The notes: generated from the letters alone by a model not told the origin. Shown: positions 23,987 to 33,265, counted from the stretch's first letter. The stretch is 64,000 nucleotides of DNA from an uncultured Dechloromonas sp. (GCF_945957265.1 NZ_CAMFKO010000013.1:1-64000), one strand, 5' to 3'. Translations and numbers: made by a program.

Positions 23987-26233
23987 ATGCGACGCAGGAA
24001 AGACCACCGTCGTTCGCCGGCTGCCGTCGACTCGCTTTCATCGGCCTATTTCCTTGCCGTTGCCTGCCTGATTACCTACGGCTCTCTTTATCCGTTTTCA
24101 TTTTCCGCTGCCGCTGACAGGGCTTTCGCAAAGCTCTTTTTCGAGTTCGAACTGTTCAACTCCCGTGGGGATATCCTGGGCAACATCGGCCTTTTTGTTC
24201 CGTGGGGCCTGTTCGGCATTCTGGTGTATTCCGCAAGGCGCGGTTTTTGGCATGCGGTGACGTGGACCACCAGCCTTGGCTTTCTGTTGGCCTTTGTCCT
24301 CCAGGTAATCCAGGTGTGGATTCCCGCACGCAGTGCCAGCATGGGCGACGTCGTCTGGAATCTCGTGGGATGCCTGCTAGGAGCAGGCATGGGAAGGATG
24401 CTGTCCACCCGTCCTCGGCTACTGGCCGCGTTGAGTCCCGGACAGATTCGAGCCATATACATGCTTGCCATATGGCTGGCGATTGAGTGGCTGCCCCTGG
24501 TTCCCAGTCTGGATTTCCAATTGTTCAAACAGCATGCGCGGGAATTCCTGTCGTTTGGAAGCACCGCCCCGGGAACCTGGTGTCGCTACATGGCGCTCGG
24601 CTTATTGGTCGGGGAACTTTCGGCAGCGGTCGTCGGCTTGCAACGCTCATGGATGTTGCAGGTACTGCTCATGGGCGGCTGTCTGTTGGGGAAATTCGTG
24701 ATGGTCGACACATCGCCAAGTGGCGCCATGCCCTTAGGGCTTGCTGCTGGATTGCTTGCTTGGCTGTCCATTCGTCGTCTTGCCGAAGATCGCCGAGTGG
24801 TGTGCGTCGCCATGGCCCTGCTCTTGGGGTACACCGTCGATGCGCTGGCTCCCTTTTCCTTGAAAATGGAGCCGTCCGCTTTTGGCTGGCTACCTTTCGA
24901 AGAACTGCTGCAGGGGTCGATGCTGATCAATTTGCGTTCTTTGGCCCAGAACCTCTTTGTCTATGCGGCCATTCTGTTTTGCTTGCAGACGATAGGCTCG
25001 AATGGCGCGGTGGCCGGTATCGGTTTGGCATTCTGGGTATTGGTCATGGAGATTGCCCAGCTCATTGTCGCAACGCGTACTGCGGCGCTGACCGAACCTT
25101 TGCTGGTAGCGTTCATGGGGCCATTGATGCAGGCAACATGGCAGCGTTTTTCAGCACCGAATGAATTACCTCAAGAAAAACCACCTGAGAGGCCATCACG
25201 GTCGCCGGCATTGGCGCGGGGGGCGGGGCAGGGGACTCATTCGGATGCTCTGGCCATGCTGGTCACGGTGCTTGTGATTGCAATTGGCCTCAAGCTGATG
25301 CTCCATTTGCCCGGTATTCCCTACAACGTTCGGGAATTGTTCCGCGGCGACGGAAATTTCGCGGTACTCGCCATATTTGCCATGGCGGTACTGTGGATAG
25401 GTGCGGGTTCGGCGTGGTTTGGGCGACGACTTGCCATCGAACGCCACCCCGAGTTTGTGGTTTTCCCGTTGTCTGTCGTGGTCAGCATGATCAGCCTGGC
25501 GCTGGTCTGGTCATCGGCAACGACGGAAAGCGTTGGTGACATTGTCGGTGCATCCAATCGCTTCTGGTTCGTGACCAGGGAAAATGCCTGGGGAGAGGTC
25601 TGGCGCGATATCTTCCTGACTCTCGATACACCGGATCTGATTGGCTTCCTCGAGACCTGCGTACGTTATTGGGCTCTTTATTCCCCTGTCCTGCTTTTTC
25701 TCGGGATGATGGTGTACGTCCGCGAACGATGGCAGTCCTCATCCGCGAAATCTGTTCATCCCTGGCTTCTTCTGGGAGCGCTCCTGCTCATCCTCTGGCT
25801 ATGCAAGGCAATTGGCTTTGACTGGAGTTCGACCGACAACCTGAACGAGTTGATCGCCCGCGATGGGGAGTGGGGTTGGGGGGGCGGCGGTTTTCTTTAT
25901 GGCCTGTTGTTCCTGGTTTGCCTGAACGCGCTTGCCATTGCCGAATTGCCGGGCAAGTCGCGTCGCCACATGCTGATTGTGCTGATTTCATCCATCGCTA
26001 CTGTTCCTGTGGGTTGGTGGCTTCTCAACCACGGGCTGGACCAGGCTGTTGAAAAGTACGAACAGATATTTTCCGGTGTACAGTTTTTGCTGGGACCCGA
26101 TCGTAGCCACCTGTTGAGTCAGGAGGTGCTTTTCTGGCGGTGGTGTGTCGTGCAGCTTACGATCGTAGCGACGATGGGGCTGGGCGTACATTTCGGAAAA
26201 CGCCTGCCGCTCACCATCCGGCCCAGTGCCTGA
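23987..26233 (+). CDS. Large VanZ-like multi-membrane-segment protein
   Basis: 748 residues from ATG 23987 (TTG 23975 in frame, both with weak ribosome sites). The N-terminus carries a VanZ-like pattern: LITYGSLYPFSF, DILGNIGLFVPWGLFGIL and ASMGDVVWNLVGCLLGA. A second VanZ-like half appears near 290-400 (LLGYTVDALAPFS...MLINLRSLAQNLFVYAAILF), so the N-terminal half looks duplicated. A further membrane-rich part runs to the C-terminus. VanZ proteins are of unknown biochemical role. In XrtA loci such proteins lie near the acyl cassette and may anchor EPS or lipid intermediates. Confidence 0.75.
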   Translation: MRRRKDHRRSPAAVDSLSSAYFLAVACLITYGSLYPFSFSAAADRAFAKLFFEFELFNSRGDILGNIGLFVPWGLFGILVYSARRGFWHAVTWTTSLGFLLAFVLQVIQVWIPARSASMGDVVWNLVGCLLGAGMGRMLSTRPRLLAALSPGQIRAIYMLAIWLAIEWLPLVPSLDFQLFKQHAREFLSFGSTAPGTWCRYMALGLLVGELSAAVVGLQRSWMLQVLLMGGCLLGKFVMVDTSPSGAMPLGLAAGLLAWLSIRRLAEDRRVVCVAMALLLGYTVDALAPFSLKMEPSAFGWLPFEELLQGSMLINLRSLAQNLFVYAAILFCLQTIGSNGAVAGIGLAFWVLVMEIAQLIVATRTAALTEPLLVAFMGPLMQATWQRFSAPNELPQEKPPERPSRSPALARGAGQGTHSDALAMLVTVLVIAIGLKLMLHLPGIPYNVRELFRGDGNFAVLAIFAMAVLWIGAGSAWFGRRLAIERHPEFVVFPLSVVVSMISLALVWSSATTESVGDIVGASNRFWFVTRENAWGEVWRDIFLTLDTPDLIGFLETCVRYWALYSPVLLFLGMMVYVRERWQSSSAKSVHPWLLLGALLLILWLCKAIGFDWSSTDNLNELIARDGEWGWGGGGFLYGLLFLVCLNALAIAELPGKSRRHMLIVLISSIATVPVGWWLLNHGLDQAVEKYEQIFSGVQFLLGPDRSHLLSQEVLFWRWCVVQLTIVATMGLGVHFGKRLPLTIRPSA

Positions 26234-26262
26234 ATTTTGTAAATTATCTTATCGACATCAAT

Positions 26263-27939
26263 ATGAACCGTGAACTAAGCGTCATTTCCTCATTGTCTTT
26301 GGGCAAGCCGCGATTCAAGGATGGTTCGCTGGCTGAAATCGCCAGCCAGAAGGGCGATGTGGCCGCATGGGAAAAAGCATTCCTGGACAAAGGCATGTTT
26401 GCTCCTGCAGCGGTCGCCGGTGATTTTGCCGTTGGATTGAGCGATATCGGTGGCCGGACCTTCCTGGCGGTTGATCGATTTGCCATCAGAAGCCTGTGCT
26501 ATCGCCAGGTTGGCGATCGCCTGCTGTTTGCCGAGCGTGCCGACGAACTGGCCGACGCCAGTGTGGAGGTCGATCCACAGGCCATTTTCGACTATTTCTA
26601 CTTCCATGCCATTCCTTCGCCCCGAACGATCTACAAGGGGATTTTCCGGGTTCCGCCGGGGCATTGCGTGCTGTTCGAAAATGGCCAGACGAAAGTCCAG
26701 GCCTATTGGATTCCCGAGTTTTCGGAAAACACGGCTCCCTCGTTCGAGCTGCGCCGCACGGAGTTCCGCCGCTTGCTGCAGACAGCCGTAGCGCGCCAGC
26801 TTGACGGCGGCAAGGCAGGCTGTTTCCTCAGCGGCGGTACGGACAGCTCGACCGTGGCCGGGATGATAGGCTTGGCACATTCCACGCCTGCCGCCACCTA
26901 TTCCATCGGTTTCGAGGCCGAAGGTTATGACGAAATGGAATTCGCGCGGATTGCCGCCAAGCAATTCGGGACCGAGCACCACGAATATTACGTGACGCCT
27001 TCCGACCTGGTCGCCAGCATTCCGACGGTAGCTGCCAGTTATGACCAGCCGTTCGGAAATTCATCGGCCTTGCCAGCCTATTACTGCGCCAGGATGGCCC
27101 GCGAGGACGGCCTGACCACCGTCCTGGCCGGAGATGGCGGCGACGAGCTTTTCGGGGGAAATTCCCGTTATGCCCGCCAGAAGGTTTTCGACCGCTATCA
27201 GTATTTGCCGGGCGTGATCCGGCGCGGCATTCTCGAGCCGGTTTTCAGGGGACGAGGCGAGAGCGGCATTGGTCTGATCCGTAAGGCGGCGAGCTATACC
27301 GAGCAGGCTAGCGCCCCGATGCCTGATCGTCTGCAGATGTATAACCTGATTACCCGTCTGGGACCGTCCAACGCGCTGACCGAGGCCTTGCTGGCGCAAG
27401 TCGACATTTCCCTGCCCCTGGCACATCAACGCGCGGTATGGCGAAGTGCCAAGGCCAATACCAAAACAAACCGCGAGCTGGCTTTCGACTGGCGTTACAC
27501 ACTGGGCGAAATAGATCTGCCCAAGGTCACCGGGACTACCCGGCTGGCCGGGATCAAAGTCGGTTTTCCGATGCTCGACGATGAACTGGTCGATTTTTCT
27601 ATCGGCCTGCCTACGGATTACAAGCTGCGTGGCATGCAGTTGCGCTGGTTTTTCAAGGAAGCGCTGCGCGGATTCCTGCCGGACGAAATCATCGTCAAGA
27701 AAAAGCAGGGTTTCGGACTGCCGTTTGGTGTCTGGTTGACCAAAAATCCGGCGCTGTTCGAATTGGCTGCGGATTCGGTTCGCGGCCTGGCTGGACGCAG
27801 AATACTGCGCGGCGAATTCGCAGAAACGCTGCTGATGCGCTTGCTGAAAGAGCATCCCGGTTACTACGGCGAAATGATCTGGATTTCGATGATGCTCGAA
27901 CAATGGCTGCGCGCCAAGGCACCGCATTTCAAGCTGTAA
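26263..27939 (+). CDS. Asparagine-synthase-like protein lacking the glutaminase cysteine
   Basis: 558 residues from ATG 26263, the first good start after the VanZ-like gene. The C-terminal synthetase domain is intact, with the PP-loop CFLSGGTDSSTVAG (190-196) and AGDGGDELFGGNSRY. The N-terminal glutaminase domain starts late: VAGDFAVGLSDIGGRTFLAVDRFAIRSLCY matches the later part of the domain, but there is no MCG start, so nucleophile Cys2 and the first ~40 residues are missing. It cannot use glutamine in the normal way. Like beta-lactam synthetases, it could adenylate a carboxylate and join it to another amine. Contrast with the complete amidotransferase at 41643. It ends the first part of the plus-strand operon. 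Confidence 0.85.
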   Translation: MNRELSVISSLSLGKPRFKDGSLAEIASQKGDVAAWEKAFLDKGMFAPAAVAGDFAVGLSDIGGRTFLAVDRFAIRSLCYRQVGDRLLFAERADELADASVEVDPQAIFDYFYFHAIPSPRTIYKGIFRVPPGHCVLFENGQTKVQAYWIPEFSENTAPSFELRRTEFRRLLQTAVARQLDGGKAGCFLSGGTDSSTVAGMIGLAHSTPAATYSIGFEAEGYDEMEFARIAAKQFGTEHHEYYVTPSDLVASIPTVAASYDQPFGNSSALPAYYCARMAREDGLTTVLAGDGGDELFGGNSRYARQKVFDRYQYLPGVIRRGILEPVFRGRGESGIGLIRKAASYTEQASAPMPDRLQMYNLITRLGPSNALTEALLAQVDISLPLAHQRAVWRSAKANTKTNRELAFDWRYTLGEIDLPKVTGTTRLAGIKVGFPMLDDELVDFSIGLPTDYKLRGMQLRWFFKEALRGFLPDEIIVKKKQGFGLPFGVWLTKNPALFELAADSVRGLAGRRILRGEFAETLLMRLLKEHPGYYGEMIWISMMLEQWLRAKAPHFKL

Positions 27940-27979
27940 CGGCTGAAATAAAGAATGCTCGGGGAATTTGGCTGGCCGG

Positions 27980-28022
27980 TGCGTAGTATTTCACAGGGGG
28001 GGCTAGGGCTCCTCTTTATGAT
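27980..28022 (+). promoter_or_regulatory. CRP-like site with TATGAT -10 box at -41.5 spacing
   Basis: The 16-bp site TGCGT-AGTATT-TCACA spans 27980-27995, its right half perfect. TATGAT at 28017-28022 is a -10 box with 5 of 6 matches, giving a start at 28029 and the site centre at exactly -41.5, the class II CRP position. It would drive the glycosyltransferase operon starting at 28164 with a 135-base leader that contains a terminator-like hairpin. Confidence 0.55.
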
Positions 28023-28060
28023 GGGAGGAATACCACGGGGGCGACGCAGGGTGGGACTTG

Positions 28061-28102
28061 CTCGTGTAATATGACGAGTTGTTTTTTTGGGCGGTGCCGC
28101 CC
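28061..28102 (+). terminator. Terminator/attenuator in the leader before the 28164 glycosyltransferase
   Basis: CTCGT-GTAATATG-ACGAG (28061-28078, five-bp stem) is followed by TTG and a run of seven T (28082-28088), an intrinsic terminator shape, though with a short stem. A second perfect hairpin, GGGCGG-TG-CCGCCC at 28089-28102, follows at once. It may end transcription from the upstream operon. It also lies downstream of the proposed promoter at 28029, so it could attenuate the next operon. Confidence 0.5.
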
Positions 28103-28163
28103 TCAGCAATAACAATCAGTCCCTAGGGGATGCCGACAATGGCACTGGGCGTACAAGAAATTT

Positions 28164-29417
28164 ATGGAAAATAACAAGCGGCTGTTGATGATTGCCTACC
28201 ACTTCCCACCCGTTCGGGTGAGTAGCGGTATTCAGCGTACCCTCAAGTTTTGTGCCTACCTGCGCGAATTTGGCTGGGAACCGCTTGTGCTGACCGTTTC
28301 GCCCCATGCCTACGAAATAACCAGTCCGGACCAGCTCGGTGAAATTCCGCCGGGCGTTGTCGTGGAGCGGGCTTTCGGGCTTGATACCTCGCGTCACCTG
28401 GCGATCCGCGGCAAATACCTGCACTGGATGGCACAGCCGGATCGCTGGGTCAGCTGGTGGCCGGCGGCAGTGTGGACCGGTATGAAGATGATCCGCAAGT
28501 ACCAGCCGCAAGCCATCATGTCGACCTTTCCCATTGCCACGGCGCACCGCATCGGTTTGAGCCTGCAGAAGCGCAGCGGCTTGCCCTGGGTAGCCGACTT
28601 CCGCGACTCGATGACGGAACAGGGCTATCCGCGCGATCCGCTGACCTGGCGAGTCCATCGCCGCCTCGAGGAAGAGGCAGTCAGGCATTGCGCCAAGGCG
28701 GTATTCACCACGGTGCCGACGCGCGACATGTATGCCGAACGCTATCCGGAAATCGCCGCAGATCGTTGGACCGTGATCGAGAACGGATTCGACGAGGAAA
28801 ACTTCCGCGATGCGGAAAACGGCCTATCCCAGGCTCCGCTGGGTCAGGACGGACAACTGACGCTGGTGCATAGCGGCGTGCTCTATCCCAAGGAGCGCGA
28901 TCCGCGCCCATTCTTCGCGGCGATCAGCCAACTCAAGAATGCCGGCAAGATCGATGGCAAGTCGCTCCGCATCGTTCTGCGTGCCACCGGCAGCGATGGT
29001 CTGTACAAGCCGATGCTCGATGAATTGCGCATCGACGACATCGTGCATCTCGAACCGGTCGTACCCTATCGCGAAGCGCTGCAGGAAATGCTGCGCGCCG
29101 ACGCCTTGTTGTTGTTCCAGGGCAGCGTCTGCAATCACCAGGTTCCCGCCAAAATTTACGAATACTATCGGGCCGGCAAGCCGATTCTGGCCCTCGCCGA
29201 CCCGGCTGGCATCAGCGCGCAGATGTTGCGCGATGTCGGGGTGCGGGATATCGCCGACATCGCCGACCAGTCGGCCATCGCCACGACCCTGGAAAATATG
29301 CTGGATGCCATGCGCCGCAAGGCGCGTAGCGGGGTAGCGCGCGAGGCGGCCGCCCTGAATTCCCGCAAGTCACGTACGGCGGAGCTCGCCAGGCTCCTCG
29401 ATCAATTCATCAAATAG
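28164..29417 (+). CDS. Glycosyltransferase family 4-like protein
   Basis: 417 residues. GT-B fold marks: N-terminal LLMIAYHFPPVRVSSGIQRTLKFCAYLREFGWEPLVLT, acceptor-domain LPWVADFRDSMTEQGYP, and in the donor domain LTLVHSGVLYPKERDP and VPAKIYEYYRAGKPILALADP. It probably adds a sugar to the undecaprenyl-linked EPS repeat unit at the cytoplasmic face. Separated from the upstream gene by 224 bases with a terminator and a CRP-like promoter, so it starts a new unit. The ribosome site is weak. Confidence 0.85.
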   Translation: MENNKRLLMIAYHFPPVRVSSGIQRTLKFCAYLREFGWEPLVLTVSPHAYEITSPDQLGEIPPGVVVERAFGLDTSRHLAIRGKYLHWMAQPDRWVSWWPAAVWTGMKMIRKYQPQAIMSTFPIATAHRIGLSLQKRSGLPWVADFRDSMTEQGYPRDPLTWRVHRRLEEEAVRHCAKAVFTTVPTRDMYAERYPEIAADRWTVIENGFDEENFRDAENGLSQAPLGQDGQLTLVHSGVLYPKERDPRPFFAAISQLKNAGKIDGKSLRIVLRATGSDGLYKPMLDELRIDDIVHLEPVVPYREALQEMLRADALLLFQGSVCNHQVPAKIYEYYRAGKPILALADPAGISAQMLRDVGVRDIADIADQSAIATTLENMLDAMRRKARSGVAREAAALNSRKSRTAELARLLDQFIK

Positions 29418-29431
29418 AGCATCGACCAATC

Positions 29432-30625
29432 ATGGGATTCAAACTAATTGCCACGCAAATCAAGGAGCGTCTGATCGATGAGCCGAAGTTGCCGGCCGCT
29501 GCGCGCCGACAGCTCGAACTCGACCGTGCCGGGCTGCCCGAATTTGACGCCGGGCCGGAAGCCGTGGCCGCCGCCAATATCCAGTGGCTGCTTCGTTCCC
29601 AGGAATGCTCGAAGTTTCATGATGGCGGCTCGGCTCGCGATTTCAGCCTGGTTCACGGTTGGGCCAGCTCCTATCCGGAAACCAGCGGTTATATCGTTCC
29701 GACCCTGATCGCCTACGCCGATCGGACCAGCGACCCGGTGCTGCTCGACAAGGCGCGCGCCATGCTGGACTGGCTGGTTTCCATCCAGTTTCCGGAAGGT
29801 GGCTTCCAGGGCGGGAAAATCGATGGCATGCCGCGCGTTCCGGTCACCTTCAACACCGGCCAGATCCTGATGGGTCTGGCGGCTGGCGTTCGCCGCTTCG
29901 GCGACGCTTATCTCGAACCGATGAACCGGGCAGCGGCCTGGCTGCGCGATTCGCTCGATGCCGACGGCTGCTGGCGCAAACACCCGACGCCTTTTGCGGC
30001 ACCGGGCGAAAAAGCCTATGAAACGCACGTTGCCTGGGGGCTTTTCGAAGCGGCGCGGGTCAATCCGGATGCAGGTTTTGGCGAAGCAGGGCTTAAGCAG
30101 GTACGCTGGGCGCTGACCAAGCAGGCGGCAAACGGCTGGTTTGCCAGCAACTGCCTGGAGGAGCCGGATCGCCCGCTGACCCACACCATCGGCTACGTGC
30201 TGCGCGGTGTCATCGAGGGCTACCGGCTTTCCGGCGAGGCCGACCTATTGCAGGCGGCGGAACGCACTGCCGATGCCTTGCTGGGCGTGATCGAAAAGAA
30301 TGGCCGGATTGCCGGACGGCTCGATAATCAGTGGCGGCCGGCCGTCGATTGGGTGTGTTTGACCGGCAGCGTGCAAATTGCAGCCTGCTGGTTCCTGTTG
30401 CATGCCATCACCGGCAAACAGGCCTATGTCGATGCTGCCCGCCTGGCCAATCGCTATGTCCGCCGCAGCGTCCATCTCGAGGGCGATTCCGATGTGATGG
30501 GCGGCGTGCGTGGGGCATTCCCGGTCAATGGTCATTACGGTCGGTTCGAATACCTCAACTGGGCCGCCAAGTTCTGTGCCGACGCGCAGTTGATGGAACT
30601 CGACCTGGCTTGTTCGGGCCGGTAA
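29432..30625 (+). CDS. Alpha/alpha-toroid protein (prenyltransferase/glycosidase-like repeats), function unknown
   Basis: 397 residues, no signal peptide. Repeated helix-hairpins with the pattern LDWLVSIQFPEGGFQGG, AAWLRDSLDADGCWRKHPTP, WALTKQAANGWFASNCL and TADALLGVIEKNGRIAGRLDNQWRPAVDWVCLTGSVQIAACW suggest a six-hairpin alpha/alpha barrel, as in squalene cyclases, prenyltransferases and uronyl hydrolases. Lies 14 bases after the glycosyltransferase, inside an EPS operon. A role as a cytoplasmic sugar-processing enzyme or polysaccharide-modifying protein is possible; I do not recognise its family with certainty. Confidence 0.65.
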   Translation: MGFKLIATQIKERLIDEPKLPAAARRQLELDRAGLPEFDAGPEAVAAANIQWLLRSQECSKFHDGGSARDFSLVHGWASSYPETSGYIVPTLIAYADRTSDPVLLDKARAMLDWLVSIQFPEGGFQGGKIDGMPRVPVTFNTGQILMGLAAGVRRFGDAYLEPMNRAAAWLRDSLDADGCWRKHPTPFAAPGEKAYETHVAWGLFEAARVNPDAGFGEAGLKQVRWALTKQAANGWFASNCLEEPDRPLTHTIGYVLRGVIEGYRLSGEADLLQAAERTADALLGVIEKNGRIAGRLDNQWRPAVDWVCLTGSVQIAACWFLLHAITGKQAYVDAARLANRYVRRSVHLEGDSDVMGGVRGAFPVNGHYGRFEYLNWAAKFCADAQLMELDLACSGR

Positions 30626-30634
30626 GCGCATCGC

Positions 30635-31765
30635 TTGGCCGACGAGAACATCATCGTGACAGCAACTTCAGATAAGCCCTTCATATCCGAAAGTCTGTCT
30701 GTCTATCTCGACCTGGTGCGCTTCCTGGCCGCACTGGCAGTTCTGGTCGGTCACATGGATCAGGATGGGCTGTATGCCTCGTGGCTGATGATAGGCAGCT
30801 TCTCGCATGCCGCCGTGGTGGTGTTTTTCGTGCTTTCCGGCCTGGTGATCAGCCAGTCGGCCTTTACCCGGGAACGCGACTGGCGCAGTTATGCGGTGGC
30901 GCGTTTCGCGCGCATCTATTCCGTGGTGATACCGGCCATCGCCCTCAGCTTCGCCGTCAAAGGCTTGGCGGTCTGGCTCGATCCGGCCCTGTCCAACGAG
31001 TTTTTCCAGGACAATCTGCGCACCGGCAATGTCCTGGGGGCAGTGTTCTTCCTGAATGAGTCCTGGGGCATGCATACCCGCCTGCCATGGAACAATCCTT
31101 TCTGGTCGCTGTGCTACGAGGTTTGGTATTACGCCATCTTCGGTCTGGCGCTGTTTGCGACCGGGCGTTATCGCTGGCTGTGGATCTTGCTGGCCTGTCT
31201 CGTTGCCGGTCCGGCGATCCTGCTGTTGTTTCCACTCTGGCTGCTGGGGTCTTGGCTGGCACGGAACGGACATCGGCTGGTGCCTTCGCGATCTGTCAGT
31301 CTGGCTGTCTGGCTGGCGACAATGATTGCATTTGTATGCTTGCACTTGAGTAGCCTGGACACAATCATTAAGACCTTTCTCCATGACCACATTCCGGGAT
31401 ACTGGCGTTTCGAGGCTTCGCAGTTTTTTGTCACCGATTACCTCATGGGCCTGCTGGTCGCCCTGAATTTCGCAGCCTTCCGGGGGCTGGGCGAGCATGC
31501 CACGAAGGCTATGGCCTGGCTCAAAGGTCCTGTGGTCTATCTGGCCGGATTCACGTTCAGCCTGTATTTGTACCATCGCCCCATGACGCAGTTTGTCGGG
31601 CATTTCTTCCCTAACCGGGAGCATAACGTGGCGGCGAGTGTCTTGTATCTGGCCGTGATCGTCGGCATCTGTCTGTTGCTGGGCGCCATCACCGAAAAGC
31701 GTAAGCATGTCTTCCGCAAGTTGGGATACCGGATCCTGGGCGGCATCGCTGCGCAAAAAGCCTGA
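30635..31765 (+). CDS. Membrane O-acyltransferase (acyltransferase 3 family)
   Basis: 376 residues from TTG 30635 (GTG 30656 is an alternative; neither has a clear ribosome site). About ten membrane helices. LDLVRFLAALAVLVGHMD has the catalytic-type histidine of the family, followed by VVVFFVLSGLVISQSAFTRERDWRSYAVARFARIYSVV with the conserved Arg-rich loop. Such proteins add acetyl or other acyl groups to sugars at the inner membrane. Given the ACP and acyl-CoA genes upstream, it may use one of those donors to decorate the EPS. Confidence 0.88.
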   Translation: MADENIIVTATSDKPFISESLSVYLDLVRFLAALAVLVGHMDQDGLYASWLMIGSFSHAAVVVFFVLSGLVISQSAFTRERDWRSYAVARFARIYSVVIPAIALSFAVKGLAVWLDPALSNEFFQDNLRTGNVLGAVFFLNESWGMHTRLPWNNPFWSLCYEVWYYAIFGLALFATGRYRWLWILLACLVAGPAILLLFPLWLLGSWLARNGHRLVPSRSVSLAVWLATMIAFVCLHLSSLDTIIKTFLHDHIPGYWRFEASQFFVTDYLMGLLVALNFAAFRGLGEHATKAMAWLKGPVVYLAGFTFSLYLYHRPMTQFVGHFFPNREHNVAASVLYLAVIVGICLLLGAITEKRKHVFRKLGYRILGGIAAQKA

Positions 31766-31794
31766 CGGCTCGATTTATCAGGGATAAGCCAAAC

Positions 31795-33234
31795 ATGAAC
31801 ATGAGAGCCACGGTTCTCTCCGCTCTCAAATGGACGGTCATCGGCCGGGTTGCCACCCAGGCGGTGTCGTGGGTTGTCACCATCGTCGTGATGCGCCTGC
31901 TGGTTCCCGAAGACTACGGCCTGGTCGCCATGGCAACCCTGTTCAGCGGCCTGTTCTCGGTGGTTTCCGAAATCGGGATGGGCTCCAGCATCATCCAGTC
32001 CAAGGAGGTGACTCCGCGCCAGATTCAGCAGGTCTATGGTGTGGTGCTGCTCTCCAACCTGGCCATCTTCCTGTTGCTGGCCTTGGGCATTGCGCCGTTC
32101 GCCAGTGCCTTTTTCGATGAGCCGCGGGTCGGGCCGGTCATCCAGGTAGTGGCCCTGCAGTTCGTTCCGGCTGCGTTCGCGGTGATTCCGTCCGCCATGC
32201 TGGATCGCGACATGGAGTATCGCGGCCGTTCTTTCATCGATTTTCTGTCGACTGTGAGCGGGGCGTTGATTACCCTCATTCTGGCAGATCAGGGCTTTGG
32301 CGCTTTTGCACTGGCCTGGGGCAATGTCGCCGCTGCAGCCCTGCGTGTCATCGGGCTGAACTTGATCAAGCCCTACCGGGCGTGGCCGGTATTCAATTTT
32401 TCCGGGGTTGGCCACATGGTGCGCTTCGGCCGCGACGTCGCGGCCAACCGACTGGTGTATTACTTTTACTCGCAGGCGGATTCGCTGATTATCGGCAAGT
32501 TGCTGGGCAAGCATGATCTCGGCCTGTATTCCGTGTCGATGAGCCTGGCTTCCATGCCGGCGTCCAAATTGGCGGTGACCATCGACCAGGTGGCCTTTCC
32601 GGCGCTTTCAAAGGTCAAGCGCGAGGGCGGCCAGGTCAGCCACTATGTCCTGAAGAGTCTGCGCGGCGTCAGCCTGTTGTCTTTTCCCGTGATGTGGGGT
32701 ATGTCCTGCGTCGCGCCGGAACTTGTCCGCGTCTTGCTGGGCGAGACCTGGGTGCCGGCGACGACCGCGCTGGCCTTGCTCTGCCTGGTCATGCCCTTGC
32801 GCGTGCTGGGGCCGATCTTCCATGCCGGTTTGCAATCCGTGGGCCAGGCCAATGTCAGCTTCCGGAATACCTGTACGATGGCCGTCTCGATGTGCCTGGC
32901 CTTTGTCGTCGGCTGCCAGTTCGGATTGCTCGGCTTGGCGCTGTCCTGGGTAATCGTCTTTCCCTTGGTCTTCTGCTTCAACGCATTTCGGGCGTCTTCC
33001 CATCTCGGCCTGACCCTGGCCGATATCCTGGGAGCGCTGTATCGCCCGGTGCTGGCCTCGGCATTGATGTACGGCAGCGTCTATGCCTTGCGTCCCTGGC
33101 TGGATATCCCCTTGCTCGCCGTGCTGGTCGTCCTGATTGCAACGGGGGCAGTAGCCTACCTGCTGGCAACGCTGCTGCTCAATCGCGGTGGCGTCATGGA
33201 GGCCCTGCAGTTATTTCGCCCGGCCGGAAAATAG
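31795..33234 (+). CDS. Lipopolysaccharide/EPS flippase (MOP superfamily, Wzx-like)
   Basis: 479 residues with 12-14 membrane helices and the N-terminal signature ALKWTVIGRVATQAVSWVVTIVVMRLLVPEDYGLVAMATLFSGLFSVVSEIGMGSSIIQ of the polysaccharide synthase/WzxC branch. It moves the lipid-linked repeat unit across the inner membrane. Overlaps nothing; ribosome site GGGATAAG precedes ATG 31795. It is the only flippase in the window, so it is the probable partner of the O-ligase/polymerase at 37851. Confidence 0.92.
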   Translation: MNMRATVLSALKWTVIGRVATQAVSWVVTIVVMRLLVPEDYGLVAMATLFSGLFSVVSEIGMGSSIIQSKEVTPRQIQQVYGVVLLSNLAIFLLLALGIAPFASAFFDEPRVGPVIQVVALQFVPAAFAVIPSAMLDRDMEYRGRSFIDFLSTVSGALITLILADQGFGAFALAWGNVAAAALRVIGLNLIKPYRAWPVFNFSGVGHMVRFGRDVAANRLVYYFYSQADSLIIGKLLGKHDLGLYSVSMSLASMPASKLAVTIDQVAFPALSKVKREGGQVSHYVLKSLRGVSLLSFPVMWGMSCVAPELVRVLLGETWVPATTALALLCLVMPLRVLGPIFHAGLQSVGQANVSFRNTCTMAVSMCLAFVVGCQFGLLGLALSWVIVFPLVFCFNAFRASSHLGLTLADILGALYRPVLASALMYGSVYALRPWLDIPLLAVLVVLIATGAVAYLLATLLLNRGGVMEALQLFRPAGK

Positions 33235-33265
33235 GAATGATTCGGTAACTTTTTGATTGCGACGA

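Noticed and set aside
28140..28160. TGGCAC at 28140 resembles a sigma54 -24 element before the 28164 gene
   Set aside because: The -12 position has GTACA rather than TTGCA, so the pair is incomplete.
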